A stretch of 64,000 bases of DNA, taken from the NCBI GenBank assembly GCA_019828565.1, contig JAHDYR010000069.1, forward strand, positions 310,001 to 374,000. Direction: 5' to 3'. The position numbers were made by a program, and so were the translations under genes. This DNA comes from Carpediemonas membranifera. Lineage: Eukaryota > Fornicata. The notes under the pieces are model-generated. The model saw nothing but the letters and a program-made list of their open reading frames with translations. It was not told where the DNA came from and ran no database searches. This document shows positions 12,301 through 20,160 of the stretch, piece by piece; within the stretch, counting starts at the first letter, position 1, and each line of letters begins with the position of its first letter.

Positions 12301-13138
12301 GCTGACGAACGTCCGGGCGGGCACAGACAGCCTGGTCCGCTCAGGCATCTATTCAGTCTCCTATAGCTCCAACAAGATCGCTAGCACACTGTGGAGGGGC
12401 CTTGCGACTGCGACCCACGACGACGACTACCAGCGGCGGGCAATGAAGGGGCAGACGCGCACTCTGGGCGATGGGCTGATGCGAGGTACTGAGTCCATCA
12501 GCAAGGGCATCATGGACGGACTCTCTGACGCTTTCGCCCGGCCTACCGCAGGTATTCGGAGCGGCAGTCTCAAACGTACGTTCAGGGAAGGACGCAGCGG
12601 ACTCGCAGCTCTCGTTACCAAGCCTGTCGCCGGCGTAGTAGAGGCAGTTGCCAAGACCAGCGAGGGTGTCCGCAACCAGGTGGCCTTCCGGGATGTCCTC
12701 AGTCGCACCCGGGAGCCCAGAGTCATCGGTTCGCACGGCCTCGTGCCCTTTGAACGGGTCAGCGCCCACTGCAAGCTCGCGCTCTATTTCCTGGGCGAGG
12801 ACCCGCTTGTGACGTTCATCACCCACTGCCGCGAGGTGAAAAAGGTAGCTCCCGGCGCCCCGACCACCCCTGTTCTTCACTCTTACTTCGTACTCGCCTC
12901 GAGCGGCCTGTTTATGATCAAGGCTAACGGCGACCTCGCGTCTGCCAGGCTGGTTTGGAAGCTGGAGATTGGGTCGATTGTTCTTGGTGAGATTAACGTC
13001 TCGACCCATTTCTCGGGGCTTGAGATCCAGTGTACGACGGAGCGTGGCTACACGGTGGTGGAGGTGTGTGTGTCCACACCGGACGCGGAGAAGCTCAAGC
13101 TCGAGCTCGAGAATCTGATTGTGCAGAATAAGCAGTGA
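3317..13138 (+). CDS. VPS13: VPS13 family bridge-like lipid transfer protein
   Basis: A single uninterrupted exon encodes 3273 residues (human VPS13A is about 3170). The start at 3317 gives MLESVVASTLAKRLGNYIEG, the canonical N-terminal chorein beginning; an open stretch upstream to 3221 is non-conserved. The order is: chorein domain (about residues 1-110) with LKVGLKKGSLHLTNLHV; a long region of repeating beta/helix units forming the hydrophobic groove; the VAB/SHR-BD beta-rich region around residues 1900-2450; then the C-terminal signature around residues 2930-3130, including LLGSTELLGNPVSLFNTIGT, the FFYEP motif, and glycine-rich amphipathic helices homologous to ATG2_C. A PH-like domain ends the protein. 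VPS13 moves phospholipids between membranes at contact sites. It is the longest gene in the window. No frame break was seen over 9.8 kb. Confidence 0.95.
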   Translation: MLESVVASTLAKRLGNYIEGLNKENLKVGLKKGSLHLTNLHVNPEAVEDLHPSLVVLHGFISNLELHIPWAHLNSDKVTLKLDGVNILVAAKNHASYSVEKKDRDAERKLAKKQAKLKKIETTRLLEVIGSETTDGEDKSVKRGFFSRLTSKIVNNLQIDITNVHIRYEHTTHVFSPFALGVCLESVSLWSTDGQWKTKFVSDKEDVLYKLGRVCNLTAYMDTEFMATSTPFLQPDAHARLPELRKGVASVLKTELFTDANPYLNHSWLLEPLTAELRVTQDNRPSLPKDTPAIRADLKVERLNLGVDNTQTALILDQASYWTNFGRVQGLVHMRPHARPTADPKAWWRYALESVLSDVRKKRARHDWFTYVTLAKDRKAYIPLYARHVGLGTPLTDAERMKMIQIEDRTSIEALAVFRTSIYEEVRRKKASETVNARIRELAGLEEEKKPAKKRWFKREEASDLIDKIDPDELAQRLGFDELMTRARADAADDSSFNMALGLEVDSASMSLFMRKPLSSTGTIRKSKLMRRHESDLPFTICGVPRNRSPLLVGEIDGTRCAFKKMDGQMGVTLAVQSSSVRDQYTKNTPFPKLFTPIQSPEPGARDLLEVEWTSKPRPGVDHGFTAKLQPTEIVCNVGFFMVVKDFFSSRPTDMDFSRVGTVAMQKLSALGTFTTHSLSESLRSHTTIDANISISAPTIIIPVGTDSEDIFAVHIGDVSTTSIINETTAALLKANDKDTLAGITDDDMYDTFAVNLVRTSLVLHPSLAAFRAKEQGCPIIQPLDLRGQLKNCVVPENIDLPRYKVSAELDTVKIDVSSDTLKRSLRLVNAIQAQLQRENEDVRVDLSDVVRSPKDSKDKDGKETKEGGLSLGVLNETTLQFAQSVYRNSGLSLERLALYNEVVVEFSVAGFTASLGWDEAGSDEADAYTQPLIAVNSGRLAGSFIKRPWDVSTDVWLNSFEVIDTMRGGTLCTGTAAKGHEGLLHFTLSAVQAVSPLYAGVNIDIGTEIGVFDIQINRETIFSTIELFNDVWTSTRPEPTLKLPEAPLSRSDSESDGDSEPIIATAVDTVNLAEQFASGARKAGPEGHTLVRVQAAMDKLSLELATEGRPMVHMVMADAVGSFRQTNGRRAVEATLAHCGVRDLSIDGPNREVLVPHASDKLVHIRFIQTTEASPAFAGLHTELELDMAPAALVYSPHFFQMVKHYALESRRIQAVVQEQTSSIKQRASEAVAKLEHGHAVSHTLMRLSVHWSGLKCAIPITPESSNALVASMAGLEVSSAFSVLTKDRSNRTVAYAVKDTAVRMTGLCVRSPAPSSPLVDVGVPVTDILHQDEASVLVRQPIVDAKTLADLDLPALLLRVSCSEFTARLTTLQYRFLLQWAKIFTSQEEDESERSSHTRTYTDADHSAASNVEDTDEGSADPVAFALEVTTPGAKCEICDDLVDPSSPKALFEFDLDTVDGYLRTTRGRTLRMIWQFRGFELVDCRGPDFIHPSFSRILQKNTALTREWAIDRDANRGMHLFEFKGDPDAFLTVDYTKLANRDDCTVTLNTPDVLVVPSSINAVRDFFTPPKSPAPKAKTPSASPQRRTSSMSRADRHQVLNPVSMGEMVIYVVFHKSRVRTLHKPQDPDTRTLNMWLDLRYSMYINKWATDPRDPGFALVGPTYLTWTAGVRILELCILTGKLGLPEQSLFAPVTSTVTIEQVAPEAQLASGKVMTLRKLDVIIATELTARLSIRDIFLIVEIAQSFRELSASETSEAASAAASTALSLTTVVQPLQTSKMELSFIPRQPVSMTIIDNTRHDSPVIDVSVRDFMLAPLVVAPDMISASIQGCLAVDCYNNEISQWEPMVEPVALGIQVSKILLPPPTEAEKIAAVGALRAVSEDDEEEEDILDIGLGVDGQLEADDAADAGLMVNVIAGQPVQINLSRHMSQTIVAGLKTAAIWADDIEARPEASFKSYRLENFTGLPATIAVLNSSTATDVFTTMTTESEPIWFDPPDTAVGLPSRRTQDEAQHVVITIDGKSTPVLRVDQVTKRHVMLTPRVGKERQIMPLVVDIQVKERAKWISISGPYTIQSLCGPVEMVLTGDGVAPDLEPVIVDSEPVFLPSAASEPDLLLTVDNATSGPIHIKKAAPTRASVRGDLLPSCVEFVGSHGNNRYLSMTPLGLRRGVELVLRAPITLTNGLPTAISVSVYSANSTECLTTIEAAAGVSSFITQVPHTVKALLAISIPAAGLTTAEPLVIGAGASSVSMVSFIDNSARRIRLGVDIEQDGLDAVKVHLFAPYIVCDRTVSADLVAQMAHKSPYSNGVPITLSPAEGSLCLGESHHEGEEVKAMILGFAKRRGETSGGLMQVSVLGYDWSDRFNADAVGTNGQIIVRRTTGGDTLRENFVMFLVAKISFYNFTTANGAVLRTGKVIDLTPQVTIENSTTETLIARTGPTHALCKNTTKAALFMLQPGETQAVDWMRVAAKTKELVPHISLTFDIKSAMPSSTFAQGSINSLLWTSPLALGSAGTFGMRVVDEVGGERFIDVEVLARSGALHAMLRESDEPPLRVTNATDLTLFMRQRGHERAIPLSSGVCKPFIWEDLNGTKQQEVSLSADMSNAKLFTPDRLLRQHSLAHPSGTVFSAAVAVGPTKHLVFWQDASVELIDANTRAAMADQRFISHSGVVLPDAMAGSVIWVTVAIEFIGVSLIHETTPEQGIPVPYELALVSVRDLNFKFRDMARTREFALSLNSLQVDDMRCDALNPVLLSAVSKADVTRTVTQWIHNKPSRSSNGSEFSVLDEPVVRAKVRLSKEVKRYTHFRELSFAVQALQLHLDDVAPFLLTECIQQINFGAIGQAVSELNLAGPKKNDEVKSQKIYFEDFVLQPISIRLSFALSGASSGNHSNYIIDAARATLGVGLTLSSIDDAPIHFFALIIRNMFVSSDQLVQRLITTYRGQAIQQAYNLLGSTELLGNPVSLFNTIGTGLLDFFYEPCLALAHPTPRQLLTNVRAGTDSLVRSGIYSVSYSSNKIASTLWRGLATATHDDDYQRRAMKGQTRTLGDGLMRGTESISKGIMDGLSDAFARPTAGIRSGSLKRTFREGRSGLAALVTKPVAGVVEAVAKTSEGVRNQVAFRDVLSRTREPRVIGSHGLVPFERVSAHCKLALYFLGEDPLVTFITHCREVKKVAPGAPTTPVLHSYFVLASSGLFMIKANGDLASARLVWKLEIGSIVLGEINVSTHFSGLEIQCTTERGYTVVEVCVSTPDAEKLKLELENLIVQNKQ

Positions 13139-14746
13139 GATTGACACATATAAATATGTTGTATATGAAAAGGAATGGGGCTGTTGCCTTATGGCAAAAG
13201 GGATTGGGCAAGACCCACTGCAGGGCGTCTGGTAAGGCCGGCATGTGGTCATTTCTTGACGTGTCGGAAGTGCCACGCTCTAAATGACCCGATCAAACAC
13301 ATCATGATCGGGCTAGTGCGGTAGTTATCTTGGTCGCGGCTAAGCCCCGACATATGTGGGCCATTGACTCAATAAGCAAGCACGAGATCATCAAACAAAC
13401 CGAAATCGGGTCAATCTCGAGTCATAAATGTTGGTCGATGATGGAACGGGGCTGACCTGATCCCTTCAACGACATGATTGCCGGTGCCTAAAGTCCTAAT
13501 TCTCTGCTGTTTACGTGTATCCGCCGGATAACTTCATACACGTGTTCCCCGAGGCAATCCAAGTCATGGCGACCTAAGATTGATGACCGGCTGGGACCAT
13601 TTTAGTTGGTTTCCCTCGCCTCATGTACAAGGGTCGGCCCCGTTCCAAACCTCGTCAACTATGCTTGTTAACGGCCCTCACATCTCACACCGACTATTCG
13701 ATAAGCCGTGAGATCGAAGTTCCGGACTTATAAGTCGCACACACCGACAATACCCGGACCAATGGCCGGTACGCTGCTCGTTTCTTGTAGCTTACATTCA
13801 TCTGCTGACACTAACGCCGGCACCAGCAACTTGCCCTCCTCTGCTCCAATGATGGCTCAGCGACATCATCATTTGCACGCCTTCACAATTTGACCCACGC
13901 TCCAAACGCTAAGGCGGGGCTACATTGAAGCTACCAGCCATGCGCGCCCATTGAAGAGATGCCGGGCGATCCAATTTAAAATTATCCTGCTGATCGTCTT
14001 AAATCTTCCGCTCAACACAATCAAGGTTCCAAGAAACAGAGCAATGGGCAACAATACGCAGTCAATCTCAGGTGATACCGGTATATATGTATACAATACC
14101 AACAGTGATTGCTGCGAGCGTGATGATGAGGGGCAGAATGGCCGTGGAAGGGGCAAAGGATCCAAGGGCCCGAGCTCTCTTCCCTCTGGCAACCTCTAAG
14201 ACGTAGTGGTAAAGCTTCATAGATTGTTTCTGTCTGCTCGGCATGTTTTGGCGCCCCAGACTTCACTTTGTATTGTATCCAACCATAAAACGCCATGCCC
14301 AGGCTCCAATTCAAGAGCCTAGCGCCGACCTAGGCTGGAGAGTCGCGCCAGCCGGCTGAAAATACAGTTACTGCCCTGCCCTGCTCATTTCTAGCAGACA
14401 TGAGCATCACGAATCTCCCTTGGTGTGGGTGTCGTGATGTTCTCATTCTGAACCCCGCAAGAAAGAGCGCTCTCACTACTGTAAGTGAGTTTTAATATGG
14501 CTACAACAGGAGAAATTGCTTTTTGAGTTGCCCGCTGACTCATTTCCTCACAATTTTGTGATATTTGGCGCAATCGGATCAAATCGGGCGGACCAAATCT
14601 CTCAAACTTGCATAGCTTGTTCCAGCACGTCTCCGGATGCAAGCAGCACAGGATGTCTCCAATTTCTTACAGCTAGTAGATCGCGTCGAGATCGGACTGA
14701 GTCGAGAGTTGAGGTCACACAAATATCACCGCCAATTTCTCCGCAT
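13139..14746. other. Gene-poor interval downstream of VPS13
   Basis: About 1.6 kb with no convincing coding region; the open frames here are under 100 codons and look random. An AT-rich stretch with TATAAATATG just after the VPS13 stop could carry the polyadenylation signal. It contains a hairpin at 13513-13543. I saw no tRNA B box. Its final bases hold the promoter of the HAD-like gene. Confidence 0.5.
13513..13543. repeat. Inverted repeat (8-bp arms, 15-nt loop)
   Basis: Arms ACGTGTAT (13513-13520) and ATACACGT (13536-13543) are perfectly complementary. Position between genes allows a transcript-end hairpin or a chance palindrome. Confidence 0.35.
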
Positions 14747-15456
14747 ATGGACGCTGTCATCGTCGCCTTTGGTGCGTTATCAGCTGGGAATACTCTAACA
14801 TAGACTGGGATGAGACCCTTTTCCCTTCCTCTTGGGCGGCGGCGCTGGGCACAAATGATGCCACCTCTAAGCAAGTTGAGGAAGCCGTTAAGAAACTGGA
14901 AATCACGATTCACAATGCATTTTCCGTCCTCTTCACCACAATCCCTAACGCCATTATCAGCATTGTTACTACAGCCCGGGCAAGGTGGATCGCCGCTTCG
15001 ATCCAACGTTTTTGCCCATCTCTCTCCCAATTCATGGATCGTGTCCAGATCATCTCGGCCCGCGACCTGTTCGAGAACCGCTACTCTGCTGAGAGGCACG
15101 GCGAGTCTGCCTATGTCGTCTGGAAGCTCATGAGCTTCATCCACCTCGTCAAGTCGGCAAAGAGCGAATCAGTCACTTTTATCTCTGTTGGAGATTCTAA
15201 CTGTGAGCGTTTGGCTGCACGAGAACTTGCACGAGCTGTCGAGGAGAACCGGTTGTCCCCCAACCCCCTTCCAAACTTTCCCAAGAAGTTGCATGTTAAG
15301 ACCATCAAAACACCAGATTCCCCTGATATTTACCAGATTGCTCAGAACCTCGAGCTGTTCACCAGTGCCACGAGCTGGGTCATTGATCAGGCTGGGTCGT
15401 TTGAGACAACCCTCAGTGGCCTCGCGAAACACGTGCTCCCAGTCACCCGCACCTAG
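14747..15456 (+). CDS. HAD-like protein with DWDET motif (spliced, 2 exons)
   Basis: Exon 1 is tiny (14747-14771, eight codons plus one base); exon 2 is 14804-15456; product about 225 residues. The splice creates AFDWDETLFPSSW, a haloacid-dehalogenase superfamily motif I (DxDxT/S) within the first 15 residues. Further on, FISVGDSNCERLAA resembles the GDS/E-containing motif of the same superfamily. The spacing, with a long helical insert between the two, matches small eukaryotic HAD-like proteins of unknown substrate found in protists. Without splicing the catalytic aspartates would not exist, which strongly supports the intron. The substrate is unknown. Confidence 0.72.
14772..14803 (+). other. 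32-nt spliceosomal intron in HAD-like gene
   Basis: Begins GTGCGT and ends ACTCTAACATAG, phase 1. The 3' end closely resembles the CTAACACAG-type fused branch point/acceptor of metamonads. Removal creates the DWDET catalytic motif. Confidence 0.82.
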
Positions 15457-15732
15457 TATACTAATAGCTTCATCGCCTTTTACGCCATTAAAAAACCATT
15501 TTCGCCCGAGTCTGGATCTTTGCGTTCATGCGTCATTCCAGTTTCGCCAGCCAATTTTCTTCAGGAAAATTTGCTTGACCCTGGGAGTTTGCCACCTGAA
15601 TCAGCATGCCAGTAGCTGAGTTACACCGTTCCAGTACCTCCCATTTTTCAAAGACAAGTTTATACCATTTTTGCCGACCGAAGGGTTTTTCTTCAAAGCC
15701 CTTTCAGAGCCCGAGCTAGAGCTATCGAACGC

Positions 15733-16500
15733 ATGGTTTCGTCGCAGGTTCCTAAGTGCATGGCCCTCCAGAAGGAGGATGTTGAGCTTCTCGTTGCCGC
15801 TCAGGCCCACATTGGCGCCAAGACCCTTGAGAAGTCTATGGAGGAGTATGTTACTGGCCGCCGCCCTGATGGCCTCCACATTTTCGACCTTCAGGCCACT
15901 TGGGACAAGATTGTTCTTGCTGCCCGCGCTATCGCTGCCATCGAGAACTCCAAGGATGTCGCTCTCATCTCCACCCGCGATTACGGCCAGCGCGCTGTCC
16001 TCAAGTTCGCTCGCTACACTGGCTGCCACGCCATCGCTGGCCGCTTCACCCCCGGCACCTTCACCAACCGCGTGACCAAGGCCTTCATCGAGCCCTCCAT
16101 CCTCATTGTCAACGACCCCCGTCTTGACCACCAGGCTGTTAACGAGTCCGCCTACGCTAACATCCCGATCATCGCTCTTTGCGATACCGATGCTCCCATG
16201 GCCCACGTTGACATCGCCATCCCCTGCAACAACAAGTCCAAGAACGCTATCGGCCTCATCTACTGGCTTCTTGCCCGTGAGGTTCTCCGCATCCGTGGCA
16301 CTATCTCTCGCGATGAGGCCTGGGAGGTTATGCCCGATATGTTCATCTACCGCTCCCCTGAGGAGATCGAGCAGCAGGACGAGGAGGGTGCTGAGAAGGA
16401 GCAGACCACCTGGGACGAGGCTGAGATCAACGAGGCTGAGCCCGCCGCTGCTGATGACTGGAACACCGAGGGCGCTGCTGAGGGTCAGAGCTGGGCTTAA
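15733..16500 (+). CDS. RPSA: 40S ribosomal protein SA (uS2)
   Basis: 255 residues. The uS2 fold is clear: [20 protein letters not shown] at the N-terminus, then [59 protein letters not shown] and the eukaryote-type [21 protein letters not shown]. The tail is acidic with WDEAE and WNTEG motifs like those of other RPSA proteins. It is a structural component of the small subunit head-body junction, with roles in 40S maturation. Codons are strongly biased to C-ending and GCT/GCC forms, as expected for a highly expressed gene. An alternative start at 15760 ([11 protein letters not shown]) is possible. Confidence 0.96.
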   Translation: MVSSQVPKCMALQKEDVELLVAAQAHIGAKTLEKSMEEYVTGRRPDGLHIFDLQATWDKIVLAARAIAAIENSKDVALISTRDYGQRAVLKFARYTGCHAIAGRFTPGTFTNRVTKAFIEPSILIVNDPRLDHQAVNESAYANIPIIALCDTDAPMAHVDIAIPCNNKSKNAIGLIYWLLAREVLRIRGTISRDEAWEVMPDMFIYRSPEEIEQQDEEGAEKEQTTWDEAEINEAEPAAADDWNTEGAAEGQSWA

Positions 16501-16953
16501 ACCATAAATGCTGCGGCTGAAGGTTGGCCACCAGACGTAAAGACACAAAATTACTGATGACGTTTAGAGAAACGCTAAGCAGGGGTCAAGAGAGAAGCTT
16601 GCTCATGTTGTGACATAGGCGGTATCCATGCTTGTGGGCTTTGCGATCTGGTGAGTTTGACCATAATTGACCCAGCTGTGCAGCCTTCAACAACATCTGG
16701 ACGGGCCACCGCACAACACACGTTACACATACATCCTTACCAGCCACGCCCCACAAAATCGTGTCTGATCTCGATAGATCCTGTTGGCCTTACCCACGAC
16801 TCACATTTAGAGAAGCATCGAACAGCACCAACACGCTATTCTACCCCATGTGGACACAACTCTTTACGCTCTTCTTCAGATTGATTTGGCCAAGGCAGAC
16901 TTGTCATCGACTGCCGGGGGTCCGCGAGTCAGAAATTGCAAGCAAGCAAAACC
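16501..16953. other. Intergenic region before Prx-Grx
   Basis: About 450 bases with no supported gene. It should carry the 3' end of RPSA and the promoter and leader of the Prx-Grx gene, which has an A-rich AGCAAAACC context at its ATG. Confidence 0.4.
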
Positions 16954-17691
16954 ATGCCTTTTGAGAACAAGGAGGGTCAGAACGTCCCCGATGTCACTTT
17001 CATGATCCGTAGAAACAACCAGCTCCTTCCCGTCACCACCGACGAGATCTTTAAGGGCAAGACTGTTGTCGCCTTCTCTCTTCCCGGCGCCTACACTCCC
17101 ACTTGCTCCTCCTCTCACGTGCCCCACTACGAGCAGCTCACTGAAACCTTCAAGCAGAACGGCGTCGACGATGTCGTCTGTTTCTCTGTCAACGACGGCT
17201 TTGTCATGGAGGCCTGGCAGAAGGAGCTCGATGCCCCCAGCGTCACCTTCATCGCTGACGGCAACGGCGATTTCACCAAGGGCATGGGCCTTCTCGTCGA
17301 CAAGAGCGACATCGGCTTCGGCCCCCGCTCCTGGCGCTATTCCATGCTTGTTCGCGACAAGAAGATCGTGAAGATGTTCATCGAGCCCGAGAAGCCCGGC
17401 GACCCCTTCGAGGTCTCTGATGCCCGCACAATGCTCAACTACATCAACCCCAAGGCCGAGCTCCCACACTTCGTCACTGTCTTCGCCCGCGAGGGTTGCC
17501 CCCACTGCATTGCCGCCAAGGCTCTCCTCAAGGAGCGCGGCATCAAGTTCGAGGTGATCAACACCGGCGCTGGCTCTGGTCTGACTGCCCGCACCCTCGA
17601 GGCTGTCTGTGGCAGGTCCACAGTCCCCCAGATCTTCATTGGCAGCAAGCACATTGGCGGCCGCGAGGACCTCGAGAAGTACTTCGCCTAA
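16954..17691 (+). CDS. Peroxiredoxin-5/glutaredoxin hybrid
   Basis: 245 residues. Residues 1-165 form a Prx5-type peroxiredoxin with the PGAYTPTCSSSHVP peroxidatic-cysteine motif and a later GPRSWRYS segment carrying the conserved arginine. Residues 170-245 form a glutaredoxin with active site GCPHC, a TVPQIFI cis-proline loop and the glutathione-binding GG. Such fusions reduce hydrogen and alkyl peroxides using glutathione through the attached Grx. They are well known in bacteria (Haemophilus hyPrx5 type), so a bacterial origin by transfer is plausible. The start was set at the first ATG (16954). There is no obvious targeting signal, so it is probably cytosolic. It suits an oxygen-sensitive cell. 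Confidence 0.93.
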   Translation: MPFENKEGQNVPDVTFMIRRNNQLLPVTTDEIFKGKTVVAFSLPGAYTPTCSSSHVPHYEQLTETFKQNGVDDVVCFSVNDGFVMEAWQKELDAPSVTFIADGNGDFTKGMGLLVDKSDIGFGPRSWRYSMLVRDKKIVKMFIEPEKPGDPFEVSDARTMLNYINPKAELPHFVTVFAREGCPHCIAAKALLKERGIKFEVINTGAGSGLTARTLEAVCGRSTVPQIFIGSKHIGGREDLEKYFA

Positions 17692-17817
17692 GTCTTGTAA
17701 ACATTCACCCACCTCTGTGACCTGGCCCCGGCTGCTCTGCTGCTCCATTATCAGCCGCATCACTGCCACGTGTCAGGCTAGCCTGCTCATCAATCACACC
17801 ATCATCCACGCAACCAA

Positions 17818-19506
17818 ATGAACGAAAGACTGTCTGTTACTCTTTACATATACGATCTGAGCATGGGATTGGCCTCACAGCTCTCCATGTCCTTCGTCGG
17901 GCGCCATTTCGAAGGGATCTTTCATACAGGCATAGTGCTCGCTGAATCGAACCAGGCGAACCCCGTTGAATACTTCTACGGCGGTGCAGGCATCAGCAGG
18001 GCACTTGCGGGCACCACACCATACGGCACGCCCGTTGAGCGAATCACGCTGGGTGAAACGAACAAGCGTCGCTCAGAGTTCGAGACCTGGATCCAATCCA
18101 ACGCCGCACGCTTCTCATTCTCCCGCTACCATGTCCTACAACACAACTGCAACACCTTTACCCACGAGGCGACGCAGTTCTTGCTGGGCGACACCACCCG
18201 CTATCCGACCAAGGTGTCCCAGCTTCCCAGCCAGTTTCTGGAGACGCAGATGGGCAGGATGATGGAGCCGATGATCAACTCCATGTTCCAGGGCTACAAC
18301 GACCAGCAGAGGTCCGCCACTAATCTGCACACCTTCGAAGGAACCAACGCAGCGCCTGTTCAGCATGCCTCGCCCAGTCCGAAGCCCACGCCCAAGCCCG
18401 CAGTCCCTGTATCTGAGATGAACTTGTTCACGGGTCACTCGATGGCCAAAGCGGTCGAGAAACTGAGGCCGCTCGGTCCGCCCGGCGAAGATCTCGCCAA
18501 GTTCATCACCGACGACCTTGTACTCGCCTTAGAAGCTAAGACAGACATAACAACACCACCACAGACGATCGCATCACTCATCGAGGCCGTCTCTCCGCTC
18601 CTGGACGGGCCAAACCGATTCATGCTCGTCGACGTCTGCCGCCTGCTGGTTCTCACCCCCTCTGGGAACAGACACCTCGGATCAATGCCCAAAGAAGTCC
18701 ACATAAGCTCCATCCTCAAGGAGGCCGAGACTGCGCCTGGTCCATTCTCTGTCATGGCTCTTAGATACGCATCGAATCTATTTGCATACGCCACCGGCCA
18801 GCAAGGTGCAGCTCATCCGGCAGTCCGGAGAATGCTCACTGACACCATGGCGGCGGTGGTTGCCAGACTCAAGCAGGGCGCCTACCAGGCGGCCAGCGGG
18901 CGGGTCAGCGACGCTGCCACCTGCCTCCTCTGCAACCTCCTGACCACCACCGATTGCCCCGAGGCGTCTGCTGTGGCGGCAGGGCTCATGTCATGCCCTG
19001 GGCAGTATTCTGGACCGGCCGTCGTCGAGATGCTTGTCCCATGTTTGGTCAAGGCGATGGACGCCAAGCGGGCTGGTCTCGACCTCGGTGTGCTAAGTAC
19101 TGCTTTCGAGGTGCTTCAGACAAGACTCACATCCGAAGATTCGGCCAAAATCTCGAGATTTGCTTCCAGATTCAAAGATCCTTCAATCGGCGCCGTAGTC
19201 GACATCAACTCGAGTGCAGACTTCAACGCGTTCCTCAAGGCCCACCCCGACGCCATCATCGACTTCCACGCCACCTGGTGCGGCCCCTGCCGATCGATCC
19301 ATCCCCATGTCACCCGCCTGGCCGCACTCAACCCGGGAGTCGGCGTGGGTCGTGTGGATGTCGACAAGGTGCGGGATGTGGTTGCCACTTTGGGTGTGAG
19401 GAGCATGCCGACGTTTATCAGATACCGGGGCGGGTTGGAGGTTGAGAGATGGACTGGCGCCGACCCGAGCCGGCTCGCGACAGAGTTCGGGAAGTGTGGT
19501 AAGTAA
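17818..19506 (+). CDS. PPPDE (DeSI) peptidase - PUL - thioredoxin fusion
   Basis: 562 residues. Residues 5-150 form a PPPDE/DeSI cysteine isopeptidase domain: the catalytic His lies in FHTGIV (about residue 37) and the catalytic Cys in LQHNCNTFTHEATQFLLG (about residue 110). Residues about 200-440 are helical and resemble the PUL domain (Doa1/PLAA type, Cdc48-binding), preceded by a Pro-rich linker. Residues about 460-562 are a thioredoxin with a canonical WCGPC (near residue 487) and a SMPTF cis-proline loop. DeSI domains remove SUMO or ubiquitin, and PUL recruits Cdc48/p97, so a role linking protein deconjugation with redox control is likely. The thioredoxin is C-terminal here. Confidence 0.88.
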   Translation: MNERLSVTLYIYDLSMGLASQLSMSFVGRHFEGIFHTGIVLAESNQANPVEYFYGGAGISRALAGTTPYGTPVERITLGETNKRRSEFETWIQSNAARFSFSRYHVLQHNCNTFTHEATQFLLGDTTRYPTKVSQLPSQFLETQMGRMMEPMINSMFQGYNDQQRSATNLHTFEGTNAAPVQHASPSPKPTPKPAVPVSEMNLFTGHSMAKAVEKLRPLGPPGEDLAKFITDDLVLALEAKTDITTPPQTIASLIEAVSPLLDGPNRFMLVDVCRLLVLTPSGNRHLGSMPKEVHISSILKEAETAPGPFSVMALRYASNLFAYATGQQGAAHPAVRRMLTDTMAAVVARLKQGAYQAASGRVSDAATCLLCNLLTTTDCPEASAVAAGLMSCPGQYSGPAVVEMLVPCLVKAMDAKRAGLDLGVLSTAFEVLQTRLTSEDSAKISRFASRFKDPSIGAVVDINSSADFNAFLKAHPDAIIDFHATWCGPCRSIHPHVTRLAALNPGVGVGRVDVDKVRDVVATLGVRSMPTFIRYRGGLEVERWTGADPSRLATEFGKCGK

Positions 19507-20055
19507 GAGCAGTTTAAAGCCAGTTTTGGACGGATTGCGTGGTTATTTTGGACTGTAAGCTTGATTGAGTCGATAGATTGCGCGGGAATGCCCGAGAATC
19601 TACCAAAGAAATCAAGCCTGGCAAAAATGGAGCAGGAACTCAGACTCTGTAAGCGTTGAGACAGTCGCTCATATGAACTGTTATGGTACGTCAAGGATGT
19701 GTTCAATCGATTCGTCGTTGTTTAAAAGCTAGAGAAGTGATAGGCGCCTGACCTCACACCAAAACCATCAGCGCCGATATCACTGACAGGAGGGAAGTCT
19801 TTCTCTTGTTGCATTTGTCTCGTTGTCTCGTTTTTTAGTCAGTGTTGTCAAGTCAGCCGAGTCGACTCAAAATTACCTCGACATAAGTGGGAGTGGGCAA
19901 GAACCCGCTGGGCCCAGCGCATAAGCACGGGCATCCACTCTTGAATGTCACGTTCATATCTTTCCAGGTTACACTGCGTCACTGCTTGCATAAGGCTGCC
20001 GGATATCAGCCTCGCCAGACCCGATCATATGCTGCATATTAGCCCTCCCGATCGG
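19507..20055. other. Intergenic region
   Basis: About 550 bases between two plus-strand genes. No supported gene; reverse-strand open frames overlapping the thioredoxin exon are shadows. Contains T-rich runs near 19800-19850. Confidence 0.4.
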
Positions 20056-20160
20056 ATGTTCAGCAATGTACCAGCGGTTTCGTATCGTATCTGAACCGCA
20101 AAGACTTTTCTATTTTTAGCTGTGTCTCAAGACCCCGAGTTTGTCTGCAACTACGTAGGC

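Noticed and set aside
14602-15144. 180-codon minus-strand frame over the HAD-like gene
   Set aside because: The plus strand carries the HAD motif and consistent splicing; this is its shadow.
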